From Arctopsyche grandis (Eukaryota; Arthropoda; Insecta; Trichoptera; Hydropsychidae): a DNA stretch of 64,000 nucleotides. The notes below the pieces were generated by a model. That model saw only the letters and a program-made list of their open reading frames with translations, did not search any database and was not told the DNA's origin. Shown here one piece after another: positions 11,387 to 22,300 of the stretch (the first letter of the stretch is position 1; every line of letters begins with the position of its first letter). The translations under genes and the position numbers were made by a program. The stretch covers positions 9,538,001-9,602,000 of the forward strand of contig NC_135360.1 in the NCBI RefSeq assembly GCF_051622035.1, read 5' to 3'.

Positions 11387-11937
11387 AAACGTTCATGGGT
11401 AATGCGCTCACCGACATAATGTTTCCGATAAAAGGCTCACGCGGCAGTACGTTCACGGATGAAATTTTCATACGAAATAACGTTCACGCGACAGAACAAA
11501 TACCCAAAAAACGTTCATATATTAAAAACCAAAAGAATTCAGTGAAACGTGTGGTGACGAAGATTTAAACGTTATCCTTTCACATCTGTAATTCGATTGA
11601 AAATTCTTATGATAAAGTTTGTATTTGCCAAAAAACTTTCGATTAGACTGGCTTATTTAATATACAAATGTCTATTAATCTGTGAAATAATAACGTGTAA
11701 ATCTTTGTTACTACACTTTCATTGAATTCTTGAACTTTTTCTTTTTGTAAAAAAAATCGTTTTTTAATGTAAGAACGTTTTGTGAATGAATACTTTGTCG
11801 CGTGAACGTTTTGTGAGTGTTCGTTTTGTCACGTGAACGTTCTTTCGAGTGAACGGTTTCTCTGTGAATCTTTTATCGGGTATATTATGCCGGTGAGTGT
11901 TTTGTCCGGGAACGTTTTTTCGCGGAACCACTACCTT
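11387..11937. mobile_element. Foldback element built of GTTCACGCGACA-like direct repeats
   Basis: The left portion (11387-11515) contains GCTCACCGACATAATG, CGATAAAAGGCTCACGCGGC and CGTTCACGCGACAGAAC. The reverse complement of 11760-11937 has the same blocks in the same order (CACTCACCGGCATAAT, CGATAAAAGATTCAC, GTTCACGCGACAAAG). Within each arm a unit of about 15-18 bp is repeated several times. That architecture is like Foldback/Galileo elements. It is non-coding. Confidence 0.7.
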
Positions 11938-11991
11938 GTTAAAAATATACTAAAAAAAAGTTTGTTGACCGTTCATTATTATTTATAATTC

Positions 11992-12215
11992 GGTGATTAT
12001 TTCGCAAAAAGCGATCTCGCGCACGTCACTAATATCTCGATCACGAAACATCTGGCACTCAAAAACTCCATCAATCGAAAGCTGTACACGCGAAATATTG
12101 TACTAACGAGAACTCGAGTACCAGATATTCCGTATTCGCGATTTTTGTGGGAACGATTGTCGTGTGCGCGATCAAAATTTGCAGAATAATTCGTTTACCA
12201 TTATTTATATAGTAC
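11992..12215. mobile_element. Uninterrupted copy of the GGTGATTATT repeat
   Basis: It matches 7546-7690 and 8276-8350 in series (CGGTGATTATT, CACGTCACTA, CTAACGAGAACTC, ATTCCGTATTCGCGATTTTT). It is useful as the intact reference that exposes the insertion in the 7.5-8.3 kb copy. It is non-coding. Confidence 0.6.
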
Positions 12216-12730
12216 ACCGTTTTTTTGAATCTTTATTTAGTTTTTTTTTAACTACTGATATAAATATACAATTTTTTATTTTCAAGTATTTTTCATAGAA
12301 GAAATTTTTTATTTGTATAACTGATAAGCATAGAAGTAGAATGCATAGAATGGTCATTGTTAACAAAAGTATCGTCTAAAAGCGAGCCTTCGAAGAGAGA
12401 GACGGAAAGTCAGAAGAGATACAAAAGAGAGAGAGAGACGAAGTTTAGCAAACAATGAACAAACTCTACCGCGCAGAGTTTTTGTAGCAACATTTTTGGA
12501 GGCTGAGAGCGATTCTATGCATTCTACTTCTATGCTGATAAGTAATGTTTATCAACCATTCATATACATACTTGATATTTTGGTAAGTTAACATATTTTT
12601 TTTATATTATAGTCCAAAGACCTAAACTGTACATAAACAACTGACAATTAACCAGATCGATGTCTAAAAAACCGTCAACGAATATAGTGTTTTTCTTAAT
12701 CCTTTTATTGCAGAATGAAATTGATTGAAC

Positions 12731-12961
12731 ATGGCCGTATTTAAAGATGTTTCAATCAGTTTTAGCGCCAATGATAGCAAGCAGTTCAACTTTCATTTGA
12801 CACTGACAGGTCAATCTGACATTTCGATTGAATTTGAACGCGATGGTGCAAGAGTTTTGTATTCTGCGATGTTTCAGATGCGAGACATTTCAGGTATTTT
12901 TTCAGACAGCAATTTAGAAATTTTGGAAATGCCATATCCAACCATAAATATAACAATTTAA
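12731..12961 (+). other. 76-codon open frame overlapping the MRNIP start; upstream ORF or separate small protein
   Basis: ATG 12731 has a strong context (GAACATGG) and follows a plausible splice acceptor (TTTTATTGCAG, ending at 12713). The frame runs to TAA at 12961 and overlaps MRNIP exon 1 (12843-12893) in a different frame. The product (MAVFKDVSISFSANDSKQFN, ISIEFERDGARVLYSAMFQM, LEILEMPYPTINITI) has ordinary codon use and alternating beta-strand-like residues, yet I recognise no family. It may be a translated upstream ORF that limits MRNIP synthesis, the end of an unseen upstream gene, or chance. Function unknown. Confidence 0.4.
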
Positions 12962-14066
12962 ATATCTTATTATGTCTTTCTGCTACTTACCGAGTACTTC
13001 TTAAAATTTTTTATCTTTATCCTTGAGCCGAAACCTAACCTATGAATTATTCAAGGATTCAAAACCAAGAAGGAGACTATGGCATTTACTTACCTTTGTA
13101 ATATAATAGCTACTTATAATATGGTATTAATCTTATTTATTTTTACGCGTTCATTTGTCATTGTTACAGGTTCAAATTGTAAAAAAATCCAACAAATGGG
13201 AGTGCAAAATGTGCGGAATTAAGCAATCGCTCAAGCAAGTATATGGCAAGGGTACTAGCAAAGATTGTCGGCACCACGCACAGAAATTAAATGAACTTAG
13301 AATAATAGGAGAATTTCCTATCGCCAATTCTATCGATTCTGAAATAACTGTGGATTCGAATAACGTCACTGTTGATGATGCAAATAATAGTTCCGAAATT
13401 GGCATATCGAATCCTAAAGTACCCAATAAATGGAGTAAGTATATCGATGAAGAAATTGCAGAAAAAGCCAATGATGATGACGGTGATGTTGTAGATGGTG
13501 TTCGATATGTTTTAAATATACCGCAAAAAGATAGGAAAAGGAAAAGTAAGTCTGATGATAATATTGTTAAAAAAGTGTGTTTGAATCCAGAAAGTAATAA
13601 TTACCAGAATTGCAATACAGATGATAACACCGAACAATCTCTAAATGAAAATTACATACAAACCAATTCTCAAACTGTGATGTGTGATGATGAATCTCCG
13701 GCAGATTTCAAACAGAGTGTAATTCAACATGAGAAAAATGTGTCTTTTGAAGAACCAAAGTGCCCTTCGACGTTTAAAGAGAAACCCATCGATAAAAATA
13801 ATAAATGGGCCAAATATATTGAAGAATCAGACGATTCAGGTGCGGAAACGTTCGAAGACATCTCAATTCGTAACGGATATCAAGCAGGAAAAATCAATTC
13901 CGATGCTGACGTCGGTTCCCCAAAGTATCCTTTGCAACAAACTAATACGTATCCTCAAGATACATCGCTGATTAATAATGATATCCCGAAGAGCAGTGGC
14001 AGCAAATTATTCGACGTGTTTAACAATGATGATGATTTAAACTTGGATGAAATCTTCAATATTTAA
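12843..14066 (+). CDS. MRNIP: MRN complex-interacting protein (two exons, complete)
   Basis: MRNIP binds the MRE11-RAD50-NBS1 complex and promotes its chromatin loading and ATM signalling after double-strand breaks; it acts in the nucleus. Exon 1 is 12843-12893 and encodes MVQEFCILRCFRCETFQ, followed by GT. Exon 2 is 13170-14066, after the acceptor TTGTTACAG, and ends in TAA. The joined protein has about 315 residues. Its N-terminus is the family's zinc-binding module: C-x-x-C (CFRC) in exon 1 and C-x-x-C (CKMC) in exon 2, followed by KQSLKQVYGKGTSKDCRHH and AQKLNELR. NKWSKYIDEE and NKWAKYIEES are the repeated W-x-K-Y motifs of the family. The middle is acidic and low in complexity. The C-terminus SSGSKLFDVFNNDDDLNLDE matches the conserved aromatic/acidic end. 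Exon 1 was missed by simple ORF reading and was found by phase and cysteine pattern. Confidence 0.92.
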
Positions 14067-14320
14067 TTTTCGCTAACGAAAATTCGTTTTATGAAAATAA
14101 ATTATATTTAATTTTTACGTTTCAATAAACAAATGAATATTTTTTGATTTTGCGGTTCATTTATATAAATATGTTTATGTATACTCGGCTTCGCTCAGTA
14201 TTTATAACATGTATTTTGTTTTTTTTTTATTATATGAATTAAAAAAAATGAATATTTAACGAATTACACACACACAACGGTCTTTGTTTTATATATAAGA
14301 TACAGGGGTGCCTATTGGTC
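14067..14320 (+). other. MRNIP 3' flank
   Basis: An AATAAA lies at 14096-14101 and a second at 14124-14129, 30 and 58 bp past the stop, either of which could serve MRNIP polyadenylation. After that, 14170-14210 holds a reversed fragment of the Helitron-like end (CTCGGCTTCGCTCAGTA). No gene is seen. Confidence 0.6.
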
Positions 14321-14367
14321 AAACGGGCGCATTCGAGAATCGATTATACACACTTACTCTAACACAT

Positions 14368-14988
14368 GTAAATACACAACAGTTACATGAATGACCTTAA
14401 GATGTCGCAAACAGTTTTAGTAAAGTGACAGTATTAACAGTATTAAATTATTAAAGTATTAATTGACAGTACGCAACCAGTGATTGTCGTTACATAAAAT
14501 AATGTCGATAAAATTTGCAAACGCATTTCCTAAATTATTTTATTATACAACTTATCAGTGGCAGCGATGAATCGGATTGTGATAAAGCTCGTTGACCGAA
14601 TGCAAACAAAAATATATCGTGAAGTTCAGTATTGTCTTATTGCAGGGAGAATCTCTTCAAATGAATCTTGATTTTGTATTAAGTATATGCCACCACATAT
14701 ATACATACATGGGTCCGTTACCGAAAGTTGACGCAATCAAATGCGCTTGTGTACTGTATGAATAGGTGTATAGCATGCTGTCACACTGCATTCAATAATA
14801 ACAAAAAGACGTTCTGTTTCTTTCGCACGCATGTGCAGAGTATGAGAACGCGCCAACTCTCGGTAACAGGCCGTTACTGCAAAATAACTTTTCATGTGTT
14901 GACGAGACGTACCAGGATGCTTTACATGATTTTACTAAAACTGTTTGCGACACCTAGATGTCATTCTTGTAACTGCCGTGTATTTATA
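14368..14988. mobile_element. Inverted-repeat element with a nested inverted pair
   Basis: The left arm 14371-14426 (AAATACACAACAGTTAC, TGTCGCAAACAGTTTTAGTA) is repeated in reverse at about 14930-14987. Inside it a second inverted pair occurs: GTTACCGAAAGTTGACGC near 14716 and GCGCCAACTCTCGGTAAC near 14850. This is a MITE within a MITE, or one element with two-step symmetry. It is non-coding. Confidence 0.65.
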
Positions 14989-15109
14989 TAAACCGGGCCG
15001 CACTCTGTGACTTTGTTGTTCACTCATCCGTCACCCCACTCGGGCAAATACATAGAAGCGATAAAGAATCTGCTCACTAATACCTATAAGAGTTTTCAAT
15101 ACTCAATAA

Positions 15110-15410
15110 TACAGACACACATGTTCATAGTTTTTTCACTATGTGGTCGCCAGCAACTAATAATAATCGAGTGTTGCACCCCCCCCAATACAATGATGTA
15201 CATTTTGAGGGACTGAGCTGGTCACTCAAGCAATACAATTTGACAATCAAGATTTTGAAAATTTTTTGAAAATTTGACAATCAATTAGACAATCAAGATT
15301 TCATTGCTTGGGCAACTAGTGAGTTGCCTTGTGTGCCATGTTCCATACAACTGCTTACATTTGATCTGGTCGCGTAACATTTGTGTGGCCGTGCTCTTAG
15401 TATATTCCAT
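15110..15410. repeat. Dispersed repeat shared with 62670-63065
   Basis: The blocks ATACAATGATGTACATTTTG, TTTGATCTGGTCGCGTAAC and GTGTGGCCGTGCTCTTA match blocks in the same order near 62840, 63000 and 63055. A short internal direct repeat (GACAATCAAGATTT, twice) is present. The superfamily is unknown and it is non-coding. Confidence 0.5.
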
Positions 15411-16308
15411 GCTCGGATGCGTCCGTATAACCAACAGATATCGATACGGGAAATATGTATGTATGTATATATAATATAAAAAAATATACTACAATCGTTC
15501 AACATTTATTTCTACAAGAATCAATTCAAAATCACCCATCGATAAAAAAAAAACATTATTTTTTTTTCTATACGTCAATTCAATTTAAATATTTTCTAAA
15601 TTCATTTGCAACACGCACAACATTCACATTTTTTTTATAAATAATAATTTACATGGCTTAATAATATTAGATAACTATTATTATAATTAATAATAATACG
15701 TTTATATCTGACAATTTTGACCTTCTAGAAGAGAGACTTTGCTACGTAAAGCATCACTACGAGAAGTATCTAACGATATAGATAAATTTTCAAATCGATC
15801 ATTCGCCTCATATTATGTATTATATATTCAAATACTCACACAAACACGCTTACAATTCGGCATATTATATGCATATTCGAGTGATCCTCATTTTTTCGAA
15901 AATTTTTGATTCAGGATTGCATCCTTTTAGGAGCGAGACACTTATCCCATATCTCTAAAAGAAAAGAAATCAAAATGTGAGACTCTCACCGATAGACTAG
16001 CACTCATATATGTATTTTCGCCAAAATAAGGACCTCTCTGCTATACACATACATATATATACAACAATACAACACTGCGTATAAATTAATTTTCTATACA
16101 ATTAATAAAAGTCATTGAAACACCTCGTCAGACAAGCCGTTCCAATGAACACATTATATATCACATCACATCAACAAGACACCTCGTTGTAATACTGTAA
16201 ACGTCGACGTCGGAAAAATCACATTTATTTATTTATTATATTTTATGTCTCGTCGATTCGTTTTAACGATTTAAATAGATTGTTCTCTGTTTTTATTGAC
16301 GGGCTGCT
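15411..16308 (-). other. Probable Sulf 3' UTR and downstream DNA
   Basis: This is downstream of the last Sulf stop codon (16309-16311, minus strand). AT-rich, non-coding. On the minus strand AATAAA occurs within AAATAAATAAATG near 16222-16236 and again near 16106, so polyadenylation could occur there. No other gene is seen. Confidence 0.45.
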
Positions 16309-16396
16309 TCAGTACTCCTCGCGCGTCTTGTGTCGATGCCTCAATCTCTCCTTCTCCCGTCTGCTGAGTTTCCACTGTTTGCGTTTGCGCCAAGGT
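16309..16396 (-). CDS. Sulf1: Sulf last exon (basic C-terminal tail)
   Basis: Acceptor TGCACTTTCCAG, then [28 protein letters not shown] and TGA at 16309-16311. It joins in phase to 16576-16507 (GTCAA|ACCT = Val-Lys-Pro). The tail is strongly basic, as in the heparan-binding parts of Sulf proteins. Confidence 0.8.
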
Positions 16397-19300
16397 CTGG
16401 AAAGTGCACATTTTTGATTAATACGATTGAAAATTTCGACTCATTAAGTACGGGACAATATTCCTATTGTATTTTGCACGAAACGAATGGAGTTGTTATG
16501 ACTTACTTGACGATCTTTCCTCTTGAATTGACAGCTTTGTTTTCAGCGGCCACAAGCCTTAGAGCGGAAGGCGAAGCTAGTTTGTTAGTAACATAATGTT
16601 TTATTAGTCATAAAGAAAAAAAATGTAAACCAATCTATTTTTACTAATGCAAAAGAATTCATAAACGGTACAATCCAATGTAGAAAATTTAATTCGAGAC
16701 TACTTTCAATGCATCTTATCAATATACAGTCGACTATTAAGATTTTTAAGCTGAAAAATATAGTTCAATATGTATAAAGATTCATTTATACTAACACAGC
16801 GCAGACTGGCAACTGCACGTAATCGCAGTATAGTATAGACATATTTTTATGTTCCGTAACAGCAGTAACCGACATGATCTATTCATACTATACAGCAGTA
16901 CATGCATGGCCGACGAGAGGGAGGGGGGGTAAAGTTTCAGGGCCCTGACTACTCGAAGGACCCCGTGTCGGAAATCATACTTTCTTATTCAATTATTTAA
17001 AAAATAGCAACCAACATATAGGTATTTTTCTAATATTTCTAAATATATATTTAAAAGATTTTTTTTTAGTTTGTCATAGGGCCAGAAATTGTTTTTCCCA
17101 GGGCCCATGATTCCTCTCTGAAGCCCTGACATGTACATGTCACCGAAACGTATCAAGTAGAAGCGGTTTTCTTTGGCCACTGCAGTCGTGACGTGACGTA
17201 AAAGTGGCGAGTGCACCCGTACTAACGAAAGTGCTGCCATACGCATATGAATTTTTTTGGCAACGTCATATTGTGACAATATTTACTCACAATACGGTGC
17301 AAGCAATATTGCGCTGTATTGTCCGCTCTGTTATGTATAGGTAAGTCGATTTTGCTTTGAAATCGTCTAAAACAAGTATGAATGTGCCGAAAACAAGCGG
17401 TGCCGTATAGTTTGAATAGTAGTATTTTCCGTGCAGTGCTGTGCCAAGCTGTTGACATTTAGTGCTGGATAATACAAATAAACCTTAAGACTATGTCTCT
17501 AATACGAAGACTATGTCTCTAATACGGTAATTACTGTGCTAACTATTTATATAATTATCATGGATTTATAGTACCGAATATAGAGTAAAGCAAGGCCAAT
17601 ATACATAGTTAGACAGGTCTGATTGTAGACGTAAACATATGGTTACGTTTTTCAATACATAGTCAAATCATATGGTAAGTGAAGAGGCCTGAAGGCGTGT
17701 ACTAAGTGATCCAATGTCTTCAATTGCTATATAGTACATATGTAATAATCAGTGGATTCAATTTACTATATGATCATAAATCAGACCTGATTAATCAGGT
17801 AAAGCCATTCAATAATAAAAATACGAACTTAAAAATTTGCAATTAGTTGTTAATTTAAATATTCAAAAAAGCGCTGAAGCAACATCTATATAAATGTATT
17901 TAAAAATGAAATTTAAATTTTGGATGTCGAAAGCATCGATGTCATGAAAATAATATAAGGCAAATAATAAGCTAAGGCAAAAATATATGGCGAAACATTG
18001 AACAGATACATATGTATGTGAAAATAAAGTTCAAATATACTCATTAAGCTACATTAGTCCGCTCTATAGTATAGTCGATCGTTTGCTAGCAGGTTTAAAA
18101 ACATAAGATCGATTGCTAGAAATTAATTATTTATGTAGTTACGAGTTTGGCAGGTCTAACTAGTACTACATAAATATTTATCAAATGTTTTTAAACCTGC
18201 TAGTAAATGATCCGACTATACTCTAAAACAGACCCAAACTGTATAAATCATAATTACTCTATATAAAATATAAAAAAGCAACACTAAATAATATAACATA
18301 TTTCAGTCGTTGGTATTGGTATGGTTGCTAGTGTGAAAATCAAATAACTACATATGTAAGAATTGCACATAGACTAAATATCTAATGAGCGTGTGTATAA
18401 AAGTGAGTTAAATGGTTAATATATACCCATTGCGACTGCAGCAGCAGCAGCTGCTGAAATAGGACTGACTTGTCCGACGACCGACGTATCTCTATACGGA
18501 TTATTCATAGAATGGCTTCTTCCATTAGTCTTCCAACCGTTGCCTCTAGCGTTGACAGTCGTCGGAGCTTGATTGGGACCCTCGGAACACGAGCGGCCTT
18601 TGCATCTTTTCAATTCCTCTAACTGGTCATGCAGGAACGACTTCTCCTCTGTCGTTAGATATTTCTCTCTGTTCTGAGTCTCGAATGGATCTAAAATATA
18701 ACACAACGTTGCAATGGACTTTTTCTTATTTATATATGTAGATATAACGCTCGATGTGAACCATAGCACACCTATTCTTAAGTTGTAGAATGTAACTAAG
18801 CCGGTGACGAATTCGCAGTAGAGGAAGTTGTGGGTTGAATTTATCGTACGCAGACAATAATATGTATTGTTGTTAGCGTTCATGCAGAAGCAGAATGGTT
18901 CTAAAGTCCAACGTGGTTCTGTTCTCCAATGGTCTTTGTCGTGACTGAAGCAGTTCATTTTCTCCGATAAGCATTCCTTAACAAGTTTTTCCTATAAAAT
19001 TTAATTTTGTCTTTAATTTTACTGCATATAGTTCGATTCAATCGTAAATTTTGAATCACAGATTGTTATAATACCTTCCTACGAGCCTTTTTCTGCCTCT
19101 TCCGTATTCTTTCTTCTTTAAGACGACGTCTTTCTTCTCGTGCAACTTCTTCAGCCCTACTGATACTACCTCTTCCTCTTGGTCTAATAAAATATAACGT
19201 GATAAGTATTGATAATGTATAGTAAAATCCAACACATATGAGAAATATTTTGAGATGTATAACTAATAAACTTTTATATAAACAACAATATATGTACATA

Positions 19301-22300
19301 AATTTCTACAAAAAATATGCATAGAGATAAAATGGTAATATTATTCATGTGGTTTAGATCCTTTTTGCAAAAATACATACAAATATTGAAGTCTTATCGA
19401 TAATATTAGAGAAAGGAAAATGTATTATTTTTTTCATTTTAAAAAGTAAATTTAAATTTTATATGAAAACAAAAGAAGTGTGCATTAATATTCGTATGCA
19501 ACATTGAGTATTGAAACAAAAATGAACTTTATTGCCATACATTTTATATAAACAATAACATATTTTGCCATACACGATAAAGAATATATAAAAATTACCT
19601 GTCTGGTTCACAATAGCACATATGTTGATCTTCATTATGAATATAAAATGGCGGCAGCCTCTCATGTACCTCTTCGTTCCTATTAATTCCCAATTTGTTT
19701 CTATCGTTTCCCCGTATGTACGATTCCCGATAAGTAGTAATATCCAAACGAGCCGGTCCCAAAGACGAAATCCTATTGGAACTATCAGGATATCTAGCAG
19801 TACTGGCAGTAGTAAAAATATTATTACTAGGAGCTGTAGTGTGTGGCAACGGAGTCACGATTTTCTTATCTACGTATACCTTCACGGTCAGAGTCAGATT
19901 TGAAATATTAGTTTCGTTTGAATTGAACCGCGTGGCGTTGATCGAATCCCCGTCAAACAGCTCATCCCTTCCGTAACTTTGTCCAGTCTCGTTCTGAACA
20001 ATCACAGCACCGAGCTTTTCATAGTCATAATCAGTGAAATTCTTATGATCAGCATTACTATCGTATGTAGGCGTTGATGTTGAATCGTTCGTCAACCAAT
20101 AGTTGGGATTGTTATCGGGATAATATTGCTGTTGACTCTCACGCACTACGGGCAATCCTATAGAAAACTCACTGTCTATACTAGTAGTTGTACTTTGTAA
20201 TATTATATCCCTATTTGTTACACTGTCATTGAAATTGCGTTGAATTGTATCAAAGTCATCAAAGGTTGCATTTACATTGTCAGTTCGATGCGTAACAGTT
20301 TGAACGTCATCGGCATCATCAAATCTTGAATAAACAGTCGAGGTTTCATTTGTTGCATATTCCCTTTCTAATTCATTCGAGTTAGGAAAAGATGATTCGC
20401 TATCATTTTTAAGCCCATCTGGTATTTTAGTATTGATTTCCAAATCGATTGATTTATCCAAATCTGAATTTGCACCCTCCGGACGAGATTCCTTCAAATG
20501 CTTCCGAATCTCTTTCAAATCCTCAAGTTTAATTTTCAAACGCCTAATCTGATCTTCTATAGATAGCCTATTAGCGTGCCAAGTCTTCAAATCTTTATAT
20601 ACGGCGTTGGAACAATTCACCTTACCGCTCAATTCAACTTTACACTCGAGATTACCAGTTTTGTTATTAAAAACAACACGTCTCCTATCGGAATATACAT
20701 CAGTAGACCTCGACAACATTTTCCTAGCACTTCTGCGTATTCTTTTTACACGTTCATTGATCTTATCTCGATTCAAACTGTACTCGAATAGCTGAAGAGA
20801 ATCTTGAGTCTCTGCGATGGTGTCATCTATGCTTTTTAGCGTGTCGTCGATGTTTTTTATGTCAGGATCGTCTCCTTCTACATCGTCATCGTAAAATTGA
20901 GTCAGATGCGGCGCACGAGGATGCTCTTTTAAGAAATCTTCTAATGAAACAGAATCGTCTTCGATATCGTTGCTCACGTCTTGTATTGAACGTTTGACTC
21001 GGGTGAAAGCGCTGGATCCAAAACTGTGCCTATTCTGCGATGGACTGTTCACGTAATGCCCATCAGTTTCCAAACGAGTATAAACAACACCTCCAGGAGT
21101 GAAGCAAGCACACTTCTTAGTGCTCAATTTAATTTCAGCCTGAAATTACAATAAAAAATGTTTAATTGGTACATTTATGTATAATGAAATATTCTTAACA
21201 TGAGTTGGTCTTACTTCATATTTACACTTGTGCCGTCTCCAACGGCCATTCAAAAGGACACAACGCCAGCGTTGACCTTTTGTACAAGGACGACGAAGTG
21301 CCGGAGATGCGCAGACTTGAGCCAGACGAGCTGCACGTCCACCTCCAACGACACGTGGCAAAACATTATCCAATTGTTCACCAGCACCTATGTAAATACG
21401 AGCAAAATTAAACACACAAAGTGAATATGTAACACTTAAGAGTCTTTTTACAACAACAAACCTAAAGATAGACCATCAGACGTAGGACTAGACGAACCTT
21501 CAACGATGTTCACAAAGTTTACATCCGAATTCTCATCACCATGATTTAATTCTTCATGCTCCAACGTATCATCATCATCGTTATCGTCATCTGGATCTGC
21601 CACTTCTTCATCGATCTGGAAATTAAATTATCAATATCAAATAAATATCTTTTAAAATTTATATTTTCCCATGATGCCATTACGGATTGTCCCTGAGCGA
21701 CACCTATGGTATTAAACTTGTACATTTATAAATTTATAGATTATAAATTTGAAATCATATTCAAATAGTGGTGACATAGCGGGTAGAATGGTTTTGCCAA
21801 TTTGATGAGGAACCATTTCAACAATGAAATCGGATAAATCGACAAACTCAGATAGGACCAGCAGTATTACAGAAATACTTCTAAATAAATTATTTTCAAT
21901 CGAGGTCAATCCAGAGCTTGAACCCTGGAACCTATTGGTGGTTAGCATTAGCGCAACTACCGGCTGAAGTGAAATAGGAAAGAAACCTTACTAGTGACAT
22001 ATCAATCAAGAATTGCAACTAAGCATCAGGTCTAATATAACAAACAAACAATCTAGTTTATACATAATTTATATGAATTTTAACTGCTAAAATTTATTTA
22101 ACTGCAAACCAAGTCAATCAATGTGGTGCTTCCCCTATATAGAAAAAAATAATCTTAAGAAAAACTTCAATAACCTCAATTTCACCATCATCTCCTTCGG
22201 TGAAGATTTCATCATCTTCTTCATTAGAATCTTGGGTACCAGTAACGGAATCTTCATTATCTAAGCTTGTAATATTTACATTGTGCGTAGTAGTAGTAGT

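Noticed and set aside
13155..13169. Apparent MRNIP start at 13155 (MSLLQ...)
   Set aside because: The first codon is TTG and the bases up to 13169 are the end of an intron (TTGTTACAG). The spliced upstream exon 12843-12893 supplies the true start and the missing cysteines.
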